Positions 1 through 7,692 of a DNA stretch of 16,601 bases are shown in pieces; position 1 is the stretch's first letter, and every line of letters begins with the position of its first letter. The stretch comes from an uncultured Candidatus Saccharibacteria bacterium (GTDB lineage Bacteria > Patescibacteriota > Saccharimonadia > CAILAD01 > GCA-016700035): NCBI GenBank assembly GCA_937996675.1, contig CALKUN010000073.1:1-16601 (forward strand), read 5' to 3'. A program made the position numbers and the translations under genes. The notes beneath the pieces were generated by a model. That model did no database searches and was not told where the DNA came from. It saw nothing but the letters and a program-made list of their open reading frames with translations.

Positions 1-657
1 CCTGCTGTTCTCCTTGGTGCCCTTGCCGGCACCCGCAACCGTCACTCCCCTCTGAGGCGTGACGCCGCGAACACCCTGGGGGTTCGGCTTGCCGGTCCTG
101 TGATGCTTCTGATCCTCCATCCACGTCGGCGGGATGATCGTCGGTGGCTTGGGCTCGGCAGCACGCCGGCTCTGACGCTCGCGACGAGCAGCCGCGCGTT
201 CGTCCATCCTCTGCTGGCGGATCTGCTCACGCTCGTGTTCGATGTCGATCATAAGGAGCAGGATCTGCTCCAGATCACCAACCGAGCGCTGACCGAGCGC
301 GAAGCTCGTGAAAGACTCGACCGGGTGACCGGCATCCTCCAGCTTGCGCGAGAAGAACTCCGTGAAGTCCTTCTCGTCTTTGAAGATGAGAGCCTTGATC
401 TCGTCGATCGTGATGACCTTCGTGATCTGGGCCTGCTCGAGGGCGGACATCTCGTCCACCAACCGGCGCAACTCGCCGAGCTTGATGCTCTTGAGCCCGT
501 TGAACTTCAGGAGGCTCCTGAGCCGGGTCTGGCCGTCGACGGACAGCGAGCTCCGGAAGAACTCGACGTTGGTACGACGGTTCCCGCCGACCATCCGCAT
601 GGCCTCGTTGATGAGGTTGGTGCGGTCGGACGTGGTGGTGGTCTCGGTGTTGGACAT
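1..657 (-). CDS. Hypothetical protein, 3'-truncated by window edge
   Basis: An open frame of 219 codons runs from an ATG at 657 off the left edge without a stop. It starts MSNTETTTTSDRTNLINEA. An AAGGAG Shine-Dalgarno lies 8-9 bases upstream, a strong promoter lies further up, and codons are strongly biased to C in third position, all of which support a real gene. The visible product is mostly charged and probably helical. A possible coiled-coil, Arg/Gln/Glu-rich stretch sits around residues 140-175 (motifs such as REQIRQQRMDERAAARRER), followed by a Pro-, Gly- and Lys-rich tail (KPPTIIPPTW, GKPNPQGVRGVTP) that looks disordered. No signal peptide or membrane span is visible. I do not recognise the family. 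The soluble, basic and flexible tail would suit nucleic-acid or protein binding, but this is only a guess. Confidence 0.8.
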   Translation of the reverse strand, partial: MSNTETTTTSDRTNLINEAMRMVGGNRRTNVEFFRSSLSVDGQTRLRSLLKFNGLKSIKLGELRRLVDEMSALEQAQITKVITIDEIKALIFKDEKDFTEFFSRKLEDAGHPVESFTSFALGQRSVGDLEQILLLMIDIEHEREQIRQQRMDERAAARRERQSRRAAEPKPPTIIPPTWMEDQKHHRTGKPNPQGVRGVTPQRGVTVAGAGKGTKENSR

Positions 658-691
658 GGGCTTGCTCCTTCTGCCGGTGAGGCATTGTTGA

Positions 692-761
692 GAGACCACC
701 ATGGTCTCCGCATATCTGATTCGTATCTGTTGGACAGATAGGCTCCAGATAAGCGGAGACC
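692..761 (-). promoter_or_regulatory. Structured 5' leader with alternative pairing
   Basis: Within the roughly 150-nt leader of the gene starting at 657, a near-continuous hairpin spans 703-761. It pairs GGTCTCCGC with GCGGAGACC (9 bp, 753-761 with 703-711), CAGATA with TATCTG (746-751 with 713-718) and TATCTGT with ACAGATA (734-740 with 724-730) around a 3-base loop. A second GGTCTC copy at 692-697 can also pair with the GAGACC of the lower stem, so the two structures exclude each other. The geometry resembles a regulatory switch or a protein-binding leader. No known riboswitch class was recognised and there is no U-tract, so control of translation or stability is more likely than attenuation. 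Confidence 0.55.
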
Positions 762-813
762 GGTTCATTCATATGTTTTGTCAAAGAAAACCTGGCTTGC
801 ACCAGATCACAGC

Positions 814-842
814 ATTTTAGCACATTTTTGCTAAAATGTCAA
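814..842 (-). promoter_or_regulatory. Consensus promoter with overlapping operator-like inverted repeat
   Basis: On the minus strand TTGACA (837-842) and TAAAAT (814-819) are separated by exactly 17 bases, a near-perfect sigma-70-type promoter firing toward the gene at 657. A perfect inverted repeat, ATTTTAGC-N8-GCTAAAAT (814-837), fills the space between the boxes and includes the -10 box. This is where a dimeric repressor would block polymerase. The predicted start is near 807. Confidence 0.75.
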
Positions 843-855
843 TCTACTGCATGCC

Positions 856-1758
856 CTATTTCTTGACTTGTCGAAAGGCCAGATTATCATAGCGTGAGCT
901 ATCGATGTCTTTTGCTGGAATTATTCCTTGAGCGCCCGACTTCACGTCCTTAGCGAGCTGCTTAAATTCTCGGCGCAAGCGCAGCGCATCCAAGTCCTGC
1001 TCTCCATCCAACCCGCTCGACAGGATATGTGGACCCTTGGCCTGGGTGGAATTATTGGAGGCTGCTGAACGCTCCGGATCAAGCGGCTTAATTCCTCGAC
1101 CCGACTCATTCACCTTGCTGTACCATACTGGTATCTCAACCGGGAATGAGTTGCCTTGCTTATCAAACTTCTTGCCAGCCTGCATCCAAGCTGCTGATCG
1201 AACTTCTGAATCAGGAAAGGCTCGTCGAAAGAGTTCGTAGGCAAAATTTTCTGTCGCGCCGCTTACACTTACCTCATCGACCACCATAATCTTCTTGTCG
1301 GTCATGTCTGGGTATACCTCTTTCATCTGGCCTACCAGCTGGTCATAATCACCTCGTCGAACGGCCTCAGTAATCTCCTGAGTATCTGGACGTGCACCAC
1401 CGGCTGATTCCTGTGCATGAATGTTGATAAACTTCCGCTCCGGCTTATCCGGAATCGATCCGTCTTCCTCCTCAAATACATCCCACATAGCGTCAACGAA
1501 CCATTCAACTGGCCGAGCCGACTTGTCTAGATAAAAGACCACATCAGCCGGACCATCAAAACCATGACGAATCTTATCAATAAGCCTTTCGGTCCGCTCG
1601 ATATATTGGGCGCGCATGCCTTCATCGTCACCACGTTCAATCGTCTCGGTCGGGCCTACACCTTGGCGATCACTGATTACCTCTTGGTAATGCGCAGTGG
1701 TAAGGATGTCGTAGTTTGATCCCTGCTCTTCTTCACTCCCTTTTTCGTGTTCAATCAT
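856..1758 (-). CDS. Phosphoribosyltransferase-like protein
   Basis: Encodes 300 residues from the ATG at 1758. This start is preferred over upstream codons because AAGGAG lies 9 bases before it and an extended -10 box lies just upstream. The centre carries a type I phosphoribosyltransferase-style PRPP loop: VVDEVSVSGAT at residues 159-169, after a hydrophobic strand (KKIM). In the usual motif the second acidic residue is Asp; here it is Glu. Another family-like element is the strand VVFYLDKSARPVEW near residues 73-86. These proteins bind 5-phosphoribosyl-1-pyrophosphate for nucleotide salvage or, in some families, for regulation. The acidic N-terminal 50 residues and the C-terminal tail after residue 210 are not part of a core PRTase fold and look partly disordered. 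Substrate is unknown. It lies downstream of groEL but is separated from it by a terminator. Confidence 0.8.
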   Translation of the reverse strand: MIEHEKGSEEEQGSNYDILTTAHYQEVISDRQGVGPTETIERGDDEGMRAQYIERTERLIDKIRHGFDGPADVVFYLDKSARPVEWFVDAMWDVFEEEDGSIPDKPERKFINIHAQESAGGARPDTQEITEAVRRGDYDQLVGQMKEVYPDMTDKKIMVVDEVSVSGATENFAYELFRRAFPDSEVRSAAWMQAGKKFDKQGNSFPVEIPVWYSKVNESGRGIKPLDPERSAASNNSTQAKGPHILSSGLDGEQDLDALRLRREFKQLAKDVKSGAQGIIPAKDIDSSRYDNLAFRQVKK

Positions 1759-1784
1759 ATCTACTTGCTCCTTTTTCTCTCCGT

Positions 1785-1793
1785 AGTATATCA
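1785..1793 (-). promoter_or_regulatory. Extended -10 promoter of the PRTase-like gene
   Basis: On the minus strand TGA precedes TATACT directly, an extended -10 element (TGN-TATACT). It lies just after the groEL terminator and about 27 bases before the chosen ATG at 1758, with AAGGAG between. No good -35 box is seen, which fits an extended -10 promoter. Confidence 0.5.
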
Positions 1794-1815
1794 AGTAGAA
1801 GGAAGTACCACACAA

Positions 1816-1848
1816 CTAAAAACACCCGCATGAAGCGAGTGTTTTTAG
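1816..1848 (-). terminator. Intrinsic terminator after groEL
   Basis: Inverted repeat of 14 positions with one mismatch around the 5-base loop at 1830-1834. The outer stem pairs CTAAAAACAC with GTGTTTTTAG, so the 3' arm of the minus-strand transcript is U-rich. It lies 17 bases beyond the groEL stop codon. Confidence 0.75.
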
Positions 1849-1864
1849 TCTCATAAATGTGAGA

Positions 1865-3502
1865 TTACATCATTCCGCCCATACCACCCATGTCAGGCAT
1901 TCCGCCGCCAGCAGCTGGCGCCTCCTTCTCTGGAATCTCTACAACAGCAGCTTCGGTCGTGAGGAGCATCGCTACAGCCGAGGCGGCATTGATGAGCGCA
2001 CTCTTCGTGACCTTCACTGGATCGATGATACCGCGCTTGATCATATCGGTCTGCTCGTTCTTCGCAAAGTCCCAACCGATATTGTCGGCCTTGCTGATAG
2101 CTTCGAGGATGACCGCAACGTCCGTGATGCCGGCATTGGCCGCAATCTGTCGGACGGGCGCTTCGAGCGCCTTCTGCACGAGTCGTACGCCGACTTGTTC
2201 GTCAGCATCATCGAGTGTCAGACTATCAAGACTACGAGCTACCTTTGCCAAAGCTGCGCCGCCACCAGGTACGATACCTTCTGCCACGGCTGCTTTGGTT
2301 GAGTTGATAGCGTCTTCGATACGGAGCTTCTTTTCCTTCAGCTCAACTTCGCTCGCAGCACCTACCTTGATGACAGCCACGCCGGCCTCCATCTTGGCGA
2401 CACGCTCTTGGAGCTTTTCAAGTTCATATTCACTAGTGGTCTCTTCGATCTGTGATCGAATCTGAGTCACGCGATCTTTGATCGTGGTTGGATTACCCTT
2501 ACCTTCGACAATCGTCGTGGCATCCTTAGTAGCGATCACTTTACGGGCTTCACCGAGCATTTCGATGGTGGTCTCTTCCAGCTTCAGTCCAAGATCATCG
2601 CTGATGACCTGGGCGCCAGTGAGGACAGCGATATCTTCGAGCATAGCCTTACGTCGGTCGCCAAAAGCCGGAGCCTTGATAGCAAGCGCGTTGAAGGTGC
2701 CACGGAGCTTGTTAAGAATGAGCGTAGTAAGCGCTTCTCCATCGACTTCTTCAGCGATGATGACGAGCTCTTTCTTACCTTCCTGAGCCAACTGCTCGAG
2801 GAGCGGAAGGATTTCCTGAATCGAGCTAATCTTCTTGTCTGTAAGGAGAATGAGTGGGTTGTCATAGACAGCCTCCATGCGAGTCGTGTCAGTTGCCATG
2901 TAGGCGGAGACATAACCCTTATCAAACTGCATACCTTCGACAACTTCCTTCTCGAGTCCGAGTGCCTGACTCTCTTCGACAGTCACGATTCCATCTTCAC
3001 CGATGGTCTCCATAACTTCAGCGATGAGCTGTCCGACTTCGGCGTCTCCAGCCGAGATCGTAGCGACATCAGCAATCTCGCCTTTTTCCTTGACCGGCTT
3101 AGCCATCGTTGTAAGTTCTTTGACGACCTGGGCAGTAGCTTGTTCGATACCACGGCGAAGAGCCATTGGGTTCGCTCCTGCTGCAACGTTTTTCACGCCT
3201 TCGGACATAATCGCCTGAGCGAGCACAGTGGCGGTAGTCGTACCATCACCAGCCATGTCGTTGGTCTTGGATGCAACTTCACGTACGACCTGGGCACCCA
3301 TGTTTTCAAACGGGTCTGCCAGTTCGATTTCCTTAGCAATTGTTACGCCGTCATTAGTGACGAGGGGGCTGCCGTACTTCTTTTCGAGTACGACATTACG
3401 ACCCTTTGGTCCGAGCGTCGTCTTAACAGTATCGGCGAGCTTGTCGACGCCGTCCTTGAGCTTCTTGCGGGCTGCTTCTGAGCTGAGAATTTCCTTGGCC
3501 AT
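1865..3502 (-). CDS. groEL: Chaperonin GroEL (Hsp60)
   Basis: A full-length 545-residue 60-kDa chaperonin subunit. It forms the double seven-membered ring that encloses unfolded proteins in the cytosol and works with the GroES lid through ATP hydrolysis. Visible signatures are the N-terminal TTLGPKGRNVVLE, the nucleotide site DGVT (residue 51 on) and GDGTTTATVLA (residues 85-94), the equatorial VPGGGAAL, and the Gly/Met-rich C-terminal tail ending MGGMGGMM. The length matches the family (about 540-550). The start overlaps the groES stop by one base (TAATG) with GGGAGGT just upstream, so translation is probably coupled. Expression should follow the CIRCE-controlled promoter upstream of groES. 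Nothing is missing or unusual. Confidence 0.99.
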   Translation of the reverse strand: MAKEILSSEAARKKLKDGVDKLADTVKTTLGPKGRNVVLEKKYGSPLVTNDGVTIAKEIELADPFENMGAQVVREVASKTNDMAGDGTTTATVLAQAIMSEGVKNVAAGANPMALRRGIEQATAQVVKELTTMAKPVKEKGEIADVATISAGDAEVGQLIAEVMETIGEDGIVTVEESQALGLEKEVVEGMQFDKGYVSAYMATDTTRMEAVYDNPLILLTDKKISSIQEILPLLEQLAQEGKKELVIIAEEVDGEALTTLILNKLRGTFNALAIKAPAFGDRRKAMLEDIAVLTGAQVISDDLGLKLEETTIEMLGEARKVIATKDATTIVEGKGNPTTIKDRVTQIRSQIEETTSEYELEKLQERVAKMEAGVAVIKVGAASEVELKEKKLRIEDAINSTKAAVAEGIVPGGGAALAKVARSLDSLTLDDADEQVGVRLVQKALEAPVRQIAANAGITDVAVILEAISKADNIGWDFAKNEQTDMIKRGIIDPVKVTKSALINAASAVAMLLTTEAAVVEIPEKEAPAAGGGMPDMGGMGGMM

Positions 3503-3771
3503 TACTTACCTCCCTTTACTACAGCGAGTACGTCTTCTTCTTTTGCGATCATGTATTCAACGCCGTCGAGCTTTACTTCATCTGGTCCATAGCTCTTATA
3601 GATGACTTGGTCACCAGCTTTAATTTCTTTGACATCTTTGCCGACAGACAAGACGTCAGCCATTTTTGGCTTTTCCTGAGCGCTGCCCGGGAGGACAATG
3701 CCAGACTTGGTTGTCTCTTCAGCTTTGAGCTGCTGCATGATAATGCGGTCTGCGAGTGGTTGCAGGGTCAT
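3502..3771 (-). CDS. groES: Co-chaperonin GroES (Hsp10)
   Basis: Encodes 89 residues, slightly shorter than the usual 95-100. GroES forms the heptameric lid of the GroEL cage. Typical parts are the N-terminal strand LQPLADRIIMQ, the mobile loop AEETTKSGIVLPGSAQEKP that contacts GroEL, the central strand GDQVIYKSYGPDEVKLDG, and the C-terminal EYMIAKEEDVLAVV. GGAGGT stands 6 bases before the ATG. It is the first gene of the heat-shock operon, directly followed by groEL with a one-base overlap. Confidence 0.99.
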   Translation of the reverse strand: MTLQPLADRIIMQQLKAEETTKSGIVLPGSAQEKPKMADVLSVGKDVKEIKAGDQVIYKSYGPDEVKLDGVEYMIAKEEDVLAVVKGGK

Positions 3772-3845
3772 ATCTCTACCTCCATTGATTAATACTGCTC
3801 ATACCAGGAGAACTGCATAATACTTACGTACGACGTAGGCAAGCA

Positions 3846-3872
3846 TTAGCACTCTCATAGCACGAGTGCTAA
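3846..3872 (-). promoter_or_regulatory. CIRCE operator (HrcA binding site)
   Basis: A perfect CIRCE element, TTAGCACTC-N9-GAGTGCTAA, with no mismatch to the consensus. It lies directly downstream of the -10 box of the groES promoter and about 75 bases before the groES ATG. CIRCE is the binding site of the HrcA repressor, so a hrcA gene is expected elsewhere in this genome. The element in the transcript may also form a hairpin affecting mRNA stability. Confidence 0.98.
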
Positions 3873-3877
3873 CTATG

Positions 3878-3907
3878 AGTATAGATAAGGGAGAGGGGCA
3901 GCGTCAA
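3878..3907 (-). promoter_or_regulatory. groESL promoter
   Basis: TTGACG (3902-3907) and TATACT (3878-3883) on the minus strand with an 18-base spacer. The CIRCE dyad begins 5 bases after the -10 box, so HrcA would occlude the start site near 3871. The -35 box lies only about 10 bases after the stop codon of the membrane protein gene upstream. Confidence 0.85.
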
Positions 3908-3916
3908 GACTGCCAA

Positions 3917-6682
3917 TCATTGAGTATCGTGAGGACGGCGCGAGAGTAAATACATTGCACCACCAAGCGCACCGATGCCAATGAGGCCCAGCCAGAACCA
4001 AGTGGGTAGGGCAAAGATATATCCAGCCGTCTTATAGAGGGCAATCACAACTAAAGTACTGATAGCCCAGGTACGGATCAAACGGCTGTGCTGGCTCATA
4101 CCTAGGAAAAGAAGGGCGAAACCGAGACCGAGAATACCGAGAACATACCCACCAGTGCTATCATCAAGCGCCTGAAAAGCCAAAGGTACCGTCGAAGCCA
4201 GTAGGGCTGCGATGGTAAGCCCTTGCTCACCTTCCGCACTACCACGCTGTCTCTGACGTACGGCGAGAGCGGCTATATAGACAGCGGTTGTCTGCCAATA
4301 GAGCTGGGCAAAATCAATATCTAGCGTGCTGTAAGTATGGAGGGTTGCAGACCACAACAAGGCAGAGGCAATGTACTTTCCGGCTCGATGCTGCTGACGT
4401 ACGCTCTCTGCCAAGACCAACGCTCCAGCCATAAAATGCGTGAAGACACCGACCCACTCCTCTGTCGGGTTGGATGGGGAGAGGCCGATGAGGAGAGCGA
4501 AGCACACACCAGCCAGTCCAAGCCAGCGTGCCACATCCGCTCGAATGCCCTGGGTAATGCTGCCGAGTCCAAAGATAAGTGCGCCCCACAGCATAACGAC
4601 GAGCGGAAGGTACCAATGCATCACACTCGAGAAGTGCCCCACCACACCAAAACTCGCCAAGGTGGCTGCCACGATCGGGAGCTGAAGATCCTTCTCGGCA
4701 TAGGTTGATGCATACAGGCCTCCTGCCGCAATCGCCATAAGCGCCGTGCCGGTCAGTGTGCTTTGCTCTGCGCCGAGTATATACATCAAGAATAACCCTG
4801 CACCGTAGCAGACAAGCATGCGCTGTGGGTGCACCTTGAGGCGTGCAATGCTCCACCGCAATGAATAAAACACCGCTGCCAGCACTCCGTGACCTACCGC
4901 CTGAACATTCGTCGACCAATCAAAGTGTGAGCCCAAAACCGCAATCGTCGCATGCCAAGCCAGTACCGTGCCGAAGATTACATTTGGCGATTCCGTGATC
5001 GCCATGAAGAGCGCCGTCACGCCCGCCAAACCAAGTGTGGCCGCTAGCCACAGCTGTGATGACCCAAAAAATGCCAGTACAACCGAAGCAAACACCAATA
5101 CCAGCCCGGCTGCGTCTTGCTCGGTAGCTCGCTGCTTACTCCTCGGGCGGACGAAGTAGTGACTAGCCACAACAACGGCGATTCCACAAACACCGTATGC
5201 GAATCCGAGCATATGAGATGTCAGCGGTGGATTCACAATCCACTCCCCTACGACCGCCGGTACAGCCAAGAAGGTCAGCAGAGCTAGCTGGAAGCTCTCT
5301 ACACGACGAGAAACCCACCACTGCACAATGTGAAAGGCAAAGGCCACTACGATCCCCCACGCCAACGAGCGAGTGCTGGCTGACAGTATAAAAGGCGCAC
5401 ACACCGCCAGAGTAGTAGCAAGATTATGAAAGATCGGACGATGCTTTGACTCTGGCGCAAACTTCTCTCCAAATAAATATGCTACGGCGATACAGAAGAC
5501 CATGACGCAAATCGCCCAGGCCGGTACATGACGAGCGTGCAGAACGAGGCCAAACCCTACAGGAAAGAGGGCTCCCGCCAGCGCCAGGTACGTGAGCTCT
5601 TCGGGCGACTGATCGAAGTCTTTGAGTGCGGCACAGATCAGGTAAAAGGCGGCTACGAGAACGAGCTGACTACCGACCGACCAGACGCCAAAATGCTGAA
5701 TGCCCAGCAACGACAGGATTACCGAGAGAGGCACAAATATCTGGGCACTCGTGTCTAGCGCACGAACGAGATCAACATCCTTCACGCGACGAGCGATGAC
5801 CGTGTAGCCTAGGCTGGTGAAAAGCATCGCAAATCCGTACCAGTAGACAGGTGCACTGAGCGTCGCCGTGAGGGACTGAAACAATGAAATGGTCGTCAGA
5901 GCCCCGTAATATATAAGGTAACTCTTGCGAATCACCTGGTAGGCTACCACCTGCAGAACAATAAGCACGGCAGTGGTAACCACCCAGACTGGGCCAGCAT
6001 TTTGACCTTGATAGAGTAAAGCCTGCGTACCGGCGCCCACCAACGGCGCAACTAAGAGGCCGATAGCAGTAAAGGTCACGCCAGCCGGCTTAATCTTATC
6101 GGTGAAGGCGAACAGCGAGAGCCCAATGCAATAGAAGGCGGCTGCAAATACCGCCAGGAACACCACCTTAGAAAGATCGCTGAGTGACCCATAGCTAGAA
6201 CTCACAAACACTCCGGCCGCTATTACTACAAAAAAGGCTCCTAGATACAGGAGGATGTTGATATTCTGGAGCGCCTTCATGCCCGATTCGGCCAGGCTCG
6301 CCTGTGGAATCGCCGGTGCTGCGACGACCGGTGACTTGGTCTGAATGTGAGCAGAGACTGAAGAAGCCACAGATGTCGGCGCAGCAGTATTTGAATGACG
6401 GACCTCATCTCGGCGCAAGAGAGTTGTCATACCAAGACGGATAGACGAAGCAGCGCGCCTCAGAATATCTACTTCGCGCTGGTCGCTCGTACTATCAGCC
6501 AGCTGGTCTACCCGAGTGGCTGCCAGCTCATCGTAGGATGCCTTGGTGGGTGGCGAGCTAGGCACATTGCCAATGCCGCGTTGGGCCCGGCGCTTGTTGT
6601 CATGATGAATAATGAAAGGAAGCGCAACAACGACCCAGACAATAGGGTTAAAAATCAGCCAGAGGTAGTCAGAAGCGTACAT
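3917..6682 (-). CDS. Giant polytopic membrane protein (DUF2157/DUF2339-like)
   Basis: A 921-residue protein. One membrane span (residues 7-25) is followed by a polar cytosolic-type linker of about 110 residues rich in Ser, Ala, Arg and Pro. From residue 140 to the end there are about 30 closely packed hydrophobic segments with very short loops. The first of these, NINILLYLGAFFVVIAAGVF, resembles the opening of DUF2157-type membrane proteins; large DUF2339 proteins have a similar build. Neither family has a well-defined function. No transporter or enzyme motif was found, and there are few conserved-looking charged residues within the spans. A consensus promoter lies immediately upstream, with its -10 box only 11 bases before the ATG and no Shine-Dalgarno, so the mRNA may be almost leaderless. 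The gene ends directly at the groE promoter. The gene is certain; the family call is moderate. Confidence 0.85.
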   Translation of the reverse strand: MYASDYLWLIFNPIVWVVVALPFIIHHDNKRRAQRGIGNVPSSPPTKASYDELAATRVDQLADSTSDQREVDILRRAASSIRLGMTTLLRRDEVRHSNTAAPTSVASSVSAHIQTKSPVVAAPAIPQASLAESGMKALQNINILLYLGAFFVVIAAGVFVSSSYGSLSDLSKVVFLAVFAAAFYCIGLSLFAFTDKIKPAGVTFTAIGLLVAPLVGAGTQALLYQGQNAGPVWVVTTAVLIVLQVVAYQVIRKSYLIYYGALTTISLFQSLTATLSAPVYWYGFAMLFTSLGYTVIARRVKDVDLVRALDTSAQIFVPLSVILSLLGIQHFGVWSVGSQLVLVAAFYLICAALKDFDQSPEELTYLALAGALFPVGFGLVLHARHVPAWAICVMVFCIAVAYLFGEKFAPESKHRPIFHNLATTLAVCAPFILSASTRSLAWGIVVAFAFHIVQWWVSRRVESFQLALLTFLAVPAVVGEWIVNPPLTSHMLGFAYGVCGIAVVVASHYFVRPRSKQRATEQDAAGLVLVFASVVLAFFGSSQLWLAATLGLAGVTALFMAITESPNVIFGTVLAWHATIAVLGSHFDWSTNVQAVGHGVLAAVFYSLRWSIARLKVHPQRMLVCYGAGLFLMYILGAEQSTLTGTALMAIAAGGLYASTYAEKDLQLPIVAATLASFGVVGHFSSVMHWYLPLVVMLWGALIFGLGSITQGIRADVARWLGLAGVCFALLIGLSPSNPTEEWVGVFTHFMAGALVLAESVRQQHRAGKYIASALLWSATLHTYSTLDIDFAQLYWQTTAVYIAALAVRQRQRGSAEGEQGLTIAALLASTVPLAFQALDDSTGGYVLGILGLGFALLFLGMSQHSRLIRTWAISTLVVIALYKTAGYIFALPTWFWLGLIGIGALGGAMYLLSRRPHDTQ

Positions 6683-6693
6683 ACGTTATGTGT

Positions 6694-6723
6694 AGTGTAC
6701 GAGCAAAGCCGGACAGGTGTCAA
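6694..6723 (-). promoter_or_regulatory. Consensus promoter close to the start codon
   Basis: TTGACA (6718-6723), 18-base spacer, TACACT (6694-6699) on the minus strand, between the nucleotidyltransferase stop and the membrane protein ATG at 6682. The start site should lie near 6687, leaving a leader of only about 5 bases and no room for a Shine-Dalgarno. Confidence 0.75.
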
Positions 6724-6734
6724 AGCGCTTCAGG

Positions 6735-7610
6735 TTATAAGAGCTTGGCCTTTTTGATACCCCACCGCCTCGCGATCTCCGTACTCTTATCGTTGGCATG
6801 GATATTAATGATGTCCGGACGAATGCGAATAAAAGCTCGTTCACTTTGAGTCTCGGAGTTCTGACTATTCTCTTTCAGATACTTGCGATAGCGACGATCA
6901 TCAAAGGAATCCAGCCAACGCCAGCTCCAACGATCAATCGTTTTGGCACCGCGTGGCCAGATCATGTTTGGCGCCAGATCATGAAAATAACTCGACCCCT
7001 GTAGGATCTCGGCCCACCTTTTATCCCCATATACCGGTACGGCTGTGAGGAGCCAGTATTTCAAGTGGGGGTCAGGAGTACGCATAATGTCACGCTCCAT
7101 GGCTACACCCCGAATCGTGATAAGCGTATCCAGATCTATGTGTCCCCCCTCGTTCTTGCGTGCTCTATCAATCCCGAGAATGAGGCAAATCAAACGCTGG
7201 GCAACAAAAATCCGCCCCGGCGTGGTGACAACAACCAGATCAATATCACTCTCTTTTGTAACGTTGCCGATAGCAACGCTGTTAACCACAACAACAGACT
7301 TCACAAATGGTATCACTCCGAGAAGCGCAGCCACACTTGAAGCTCGTTCGAGCAATTCGGCGCGCAGCTTGAGCTGGGCTTTTCGATCATCATACTTGTG
7401 ACCCTTCACTCCATACTCATCACCAATACGCACCACTCGCTTCGCAATAATTAGATCGCGAATAGCTGCCGCTACAGCTAGATGATTGGCCTTAGCTGGC
7501 AAGTACGAGACGAGACGCTCCATCGAGACGGGCACATCAAAGAGCGAGAAATACGTCACAATCTCGAGTACGTGAGATTGCACCTGAACTGTTTTGGCGG
7601 CTGCATCCAT
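6735..7610 (-). CDS. Nucleotidyltransferase-fold protein with N-terminal helical domain
   Basis: A 291-residue protein. Residues 1-70 look like a winged-helix-type unit (LEIVTYFSLFDVPVSMERL...IRDLIIAKRVVRIGDEYGVK). Residues 100-165 show the Pol-beta-type nucleotidyltransferase core: a hydrophobic strand, NSVAIGN, then SDIDLVVVT (residues 121-129) with the two metal-binding aspartates, and a third acidic strand HIDLDTLIT (157-165). Members transfer nucleotides to proteins, RNA or small molecules; the target here cannot be told. The usual Gly-Ser before the aspartates is replaced by Asn-Ser (110-111). The C-terminal region is Arg- and Trp-rich. There is no Shine-Dalgarno at proper spacing: GAGGG abuts the ATG, and a TAGTCT box sits 6 bases upstream, so the mRNA may be leaderless. 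Confidence 0.78.
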   Translation of the reverse strand: MDAAAKTVQVQSHVLEIVTYFSLFDVPVSMERLVSYLPAKANHLAVAAAIRDLIIAKRVVRIGDEYGVKGHKYDDRKAQLKLRAELLERASSVAALLGVIPFVKSVVVVNSVAIGNVTKESDIDLVVVTTPGRIFVAQRLICLILGIDRARKNEGGHIDLDTLITIRGVAMERDIMRTPDPHLKYWLLTAVPVYGDKRWAEILQGSSYFHDLAPNMIWPRGAKTIDRWSWRWLDSFDDRRYRKYLKENSQNSETQSERAFIRIRPDIINIHANDKSTEIARRWGIKKAKLL

Positions 7611-7616
7611 CCCTCT

Positions 7617-7622
7617 AGACTA
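7617..7622 (-). promoter_or_regulatory. Possible -10 box at leaderless distance
   Basis: TAGTCT on the minus strand ends 6 bases before the ATG at 7610, the same distance as the TACAAT box before the ATG at 13792. The matching -35 region (TGGTTC) is weak, so this is tentative. Confidence 0.35.
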
Positions 7623-7634
7623 CCTGTCGGAGTA

Positions 7635-7674
7635 AAAAAGAACCACCCGGACCGCCACAATGGCAGTCCGGGTG
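7635..7674 (-). terminator. Intrinsic terminator after the acyltransferase gene
   Basis: A 14-position stem with one mismatch (7644-7657 with 7661-7674, 3-base loop) is followed on the minus strand by GGTTC and a run of six T (7635-7640). It lies 18 bases past the acyltransferase stop. Confidence 0.9.
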
Positions 7675-7692
7675 AATAGAGCCCTGCAAGCG

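Noticed and set aside
100..741. 213-codon plus-strand frame opposite the first gene
   Set aside because: It is antisense to the better-supported minus-strand gene, has no Shine-Dalgarno or promoter, and is a by-product of high GC.
275..823. 182-codon minus-strand frame
   Set aside because: It covers the promoter and structured leader and is out of frame with the gene at 1-657, which has the Shine-Dalgarno and codon bias. Its composition (His/Arg/Gln-rich) is that of a shadow frame.
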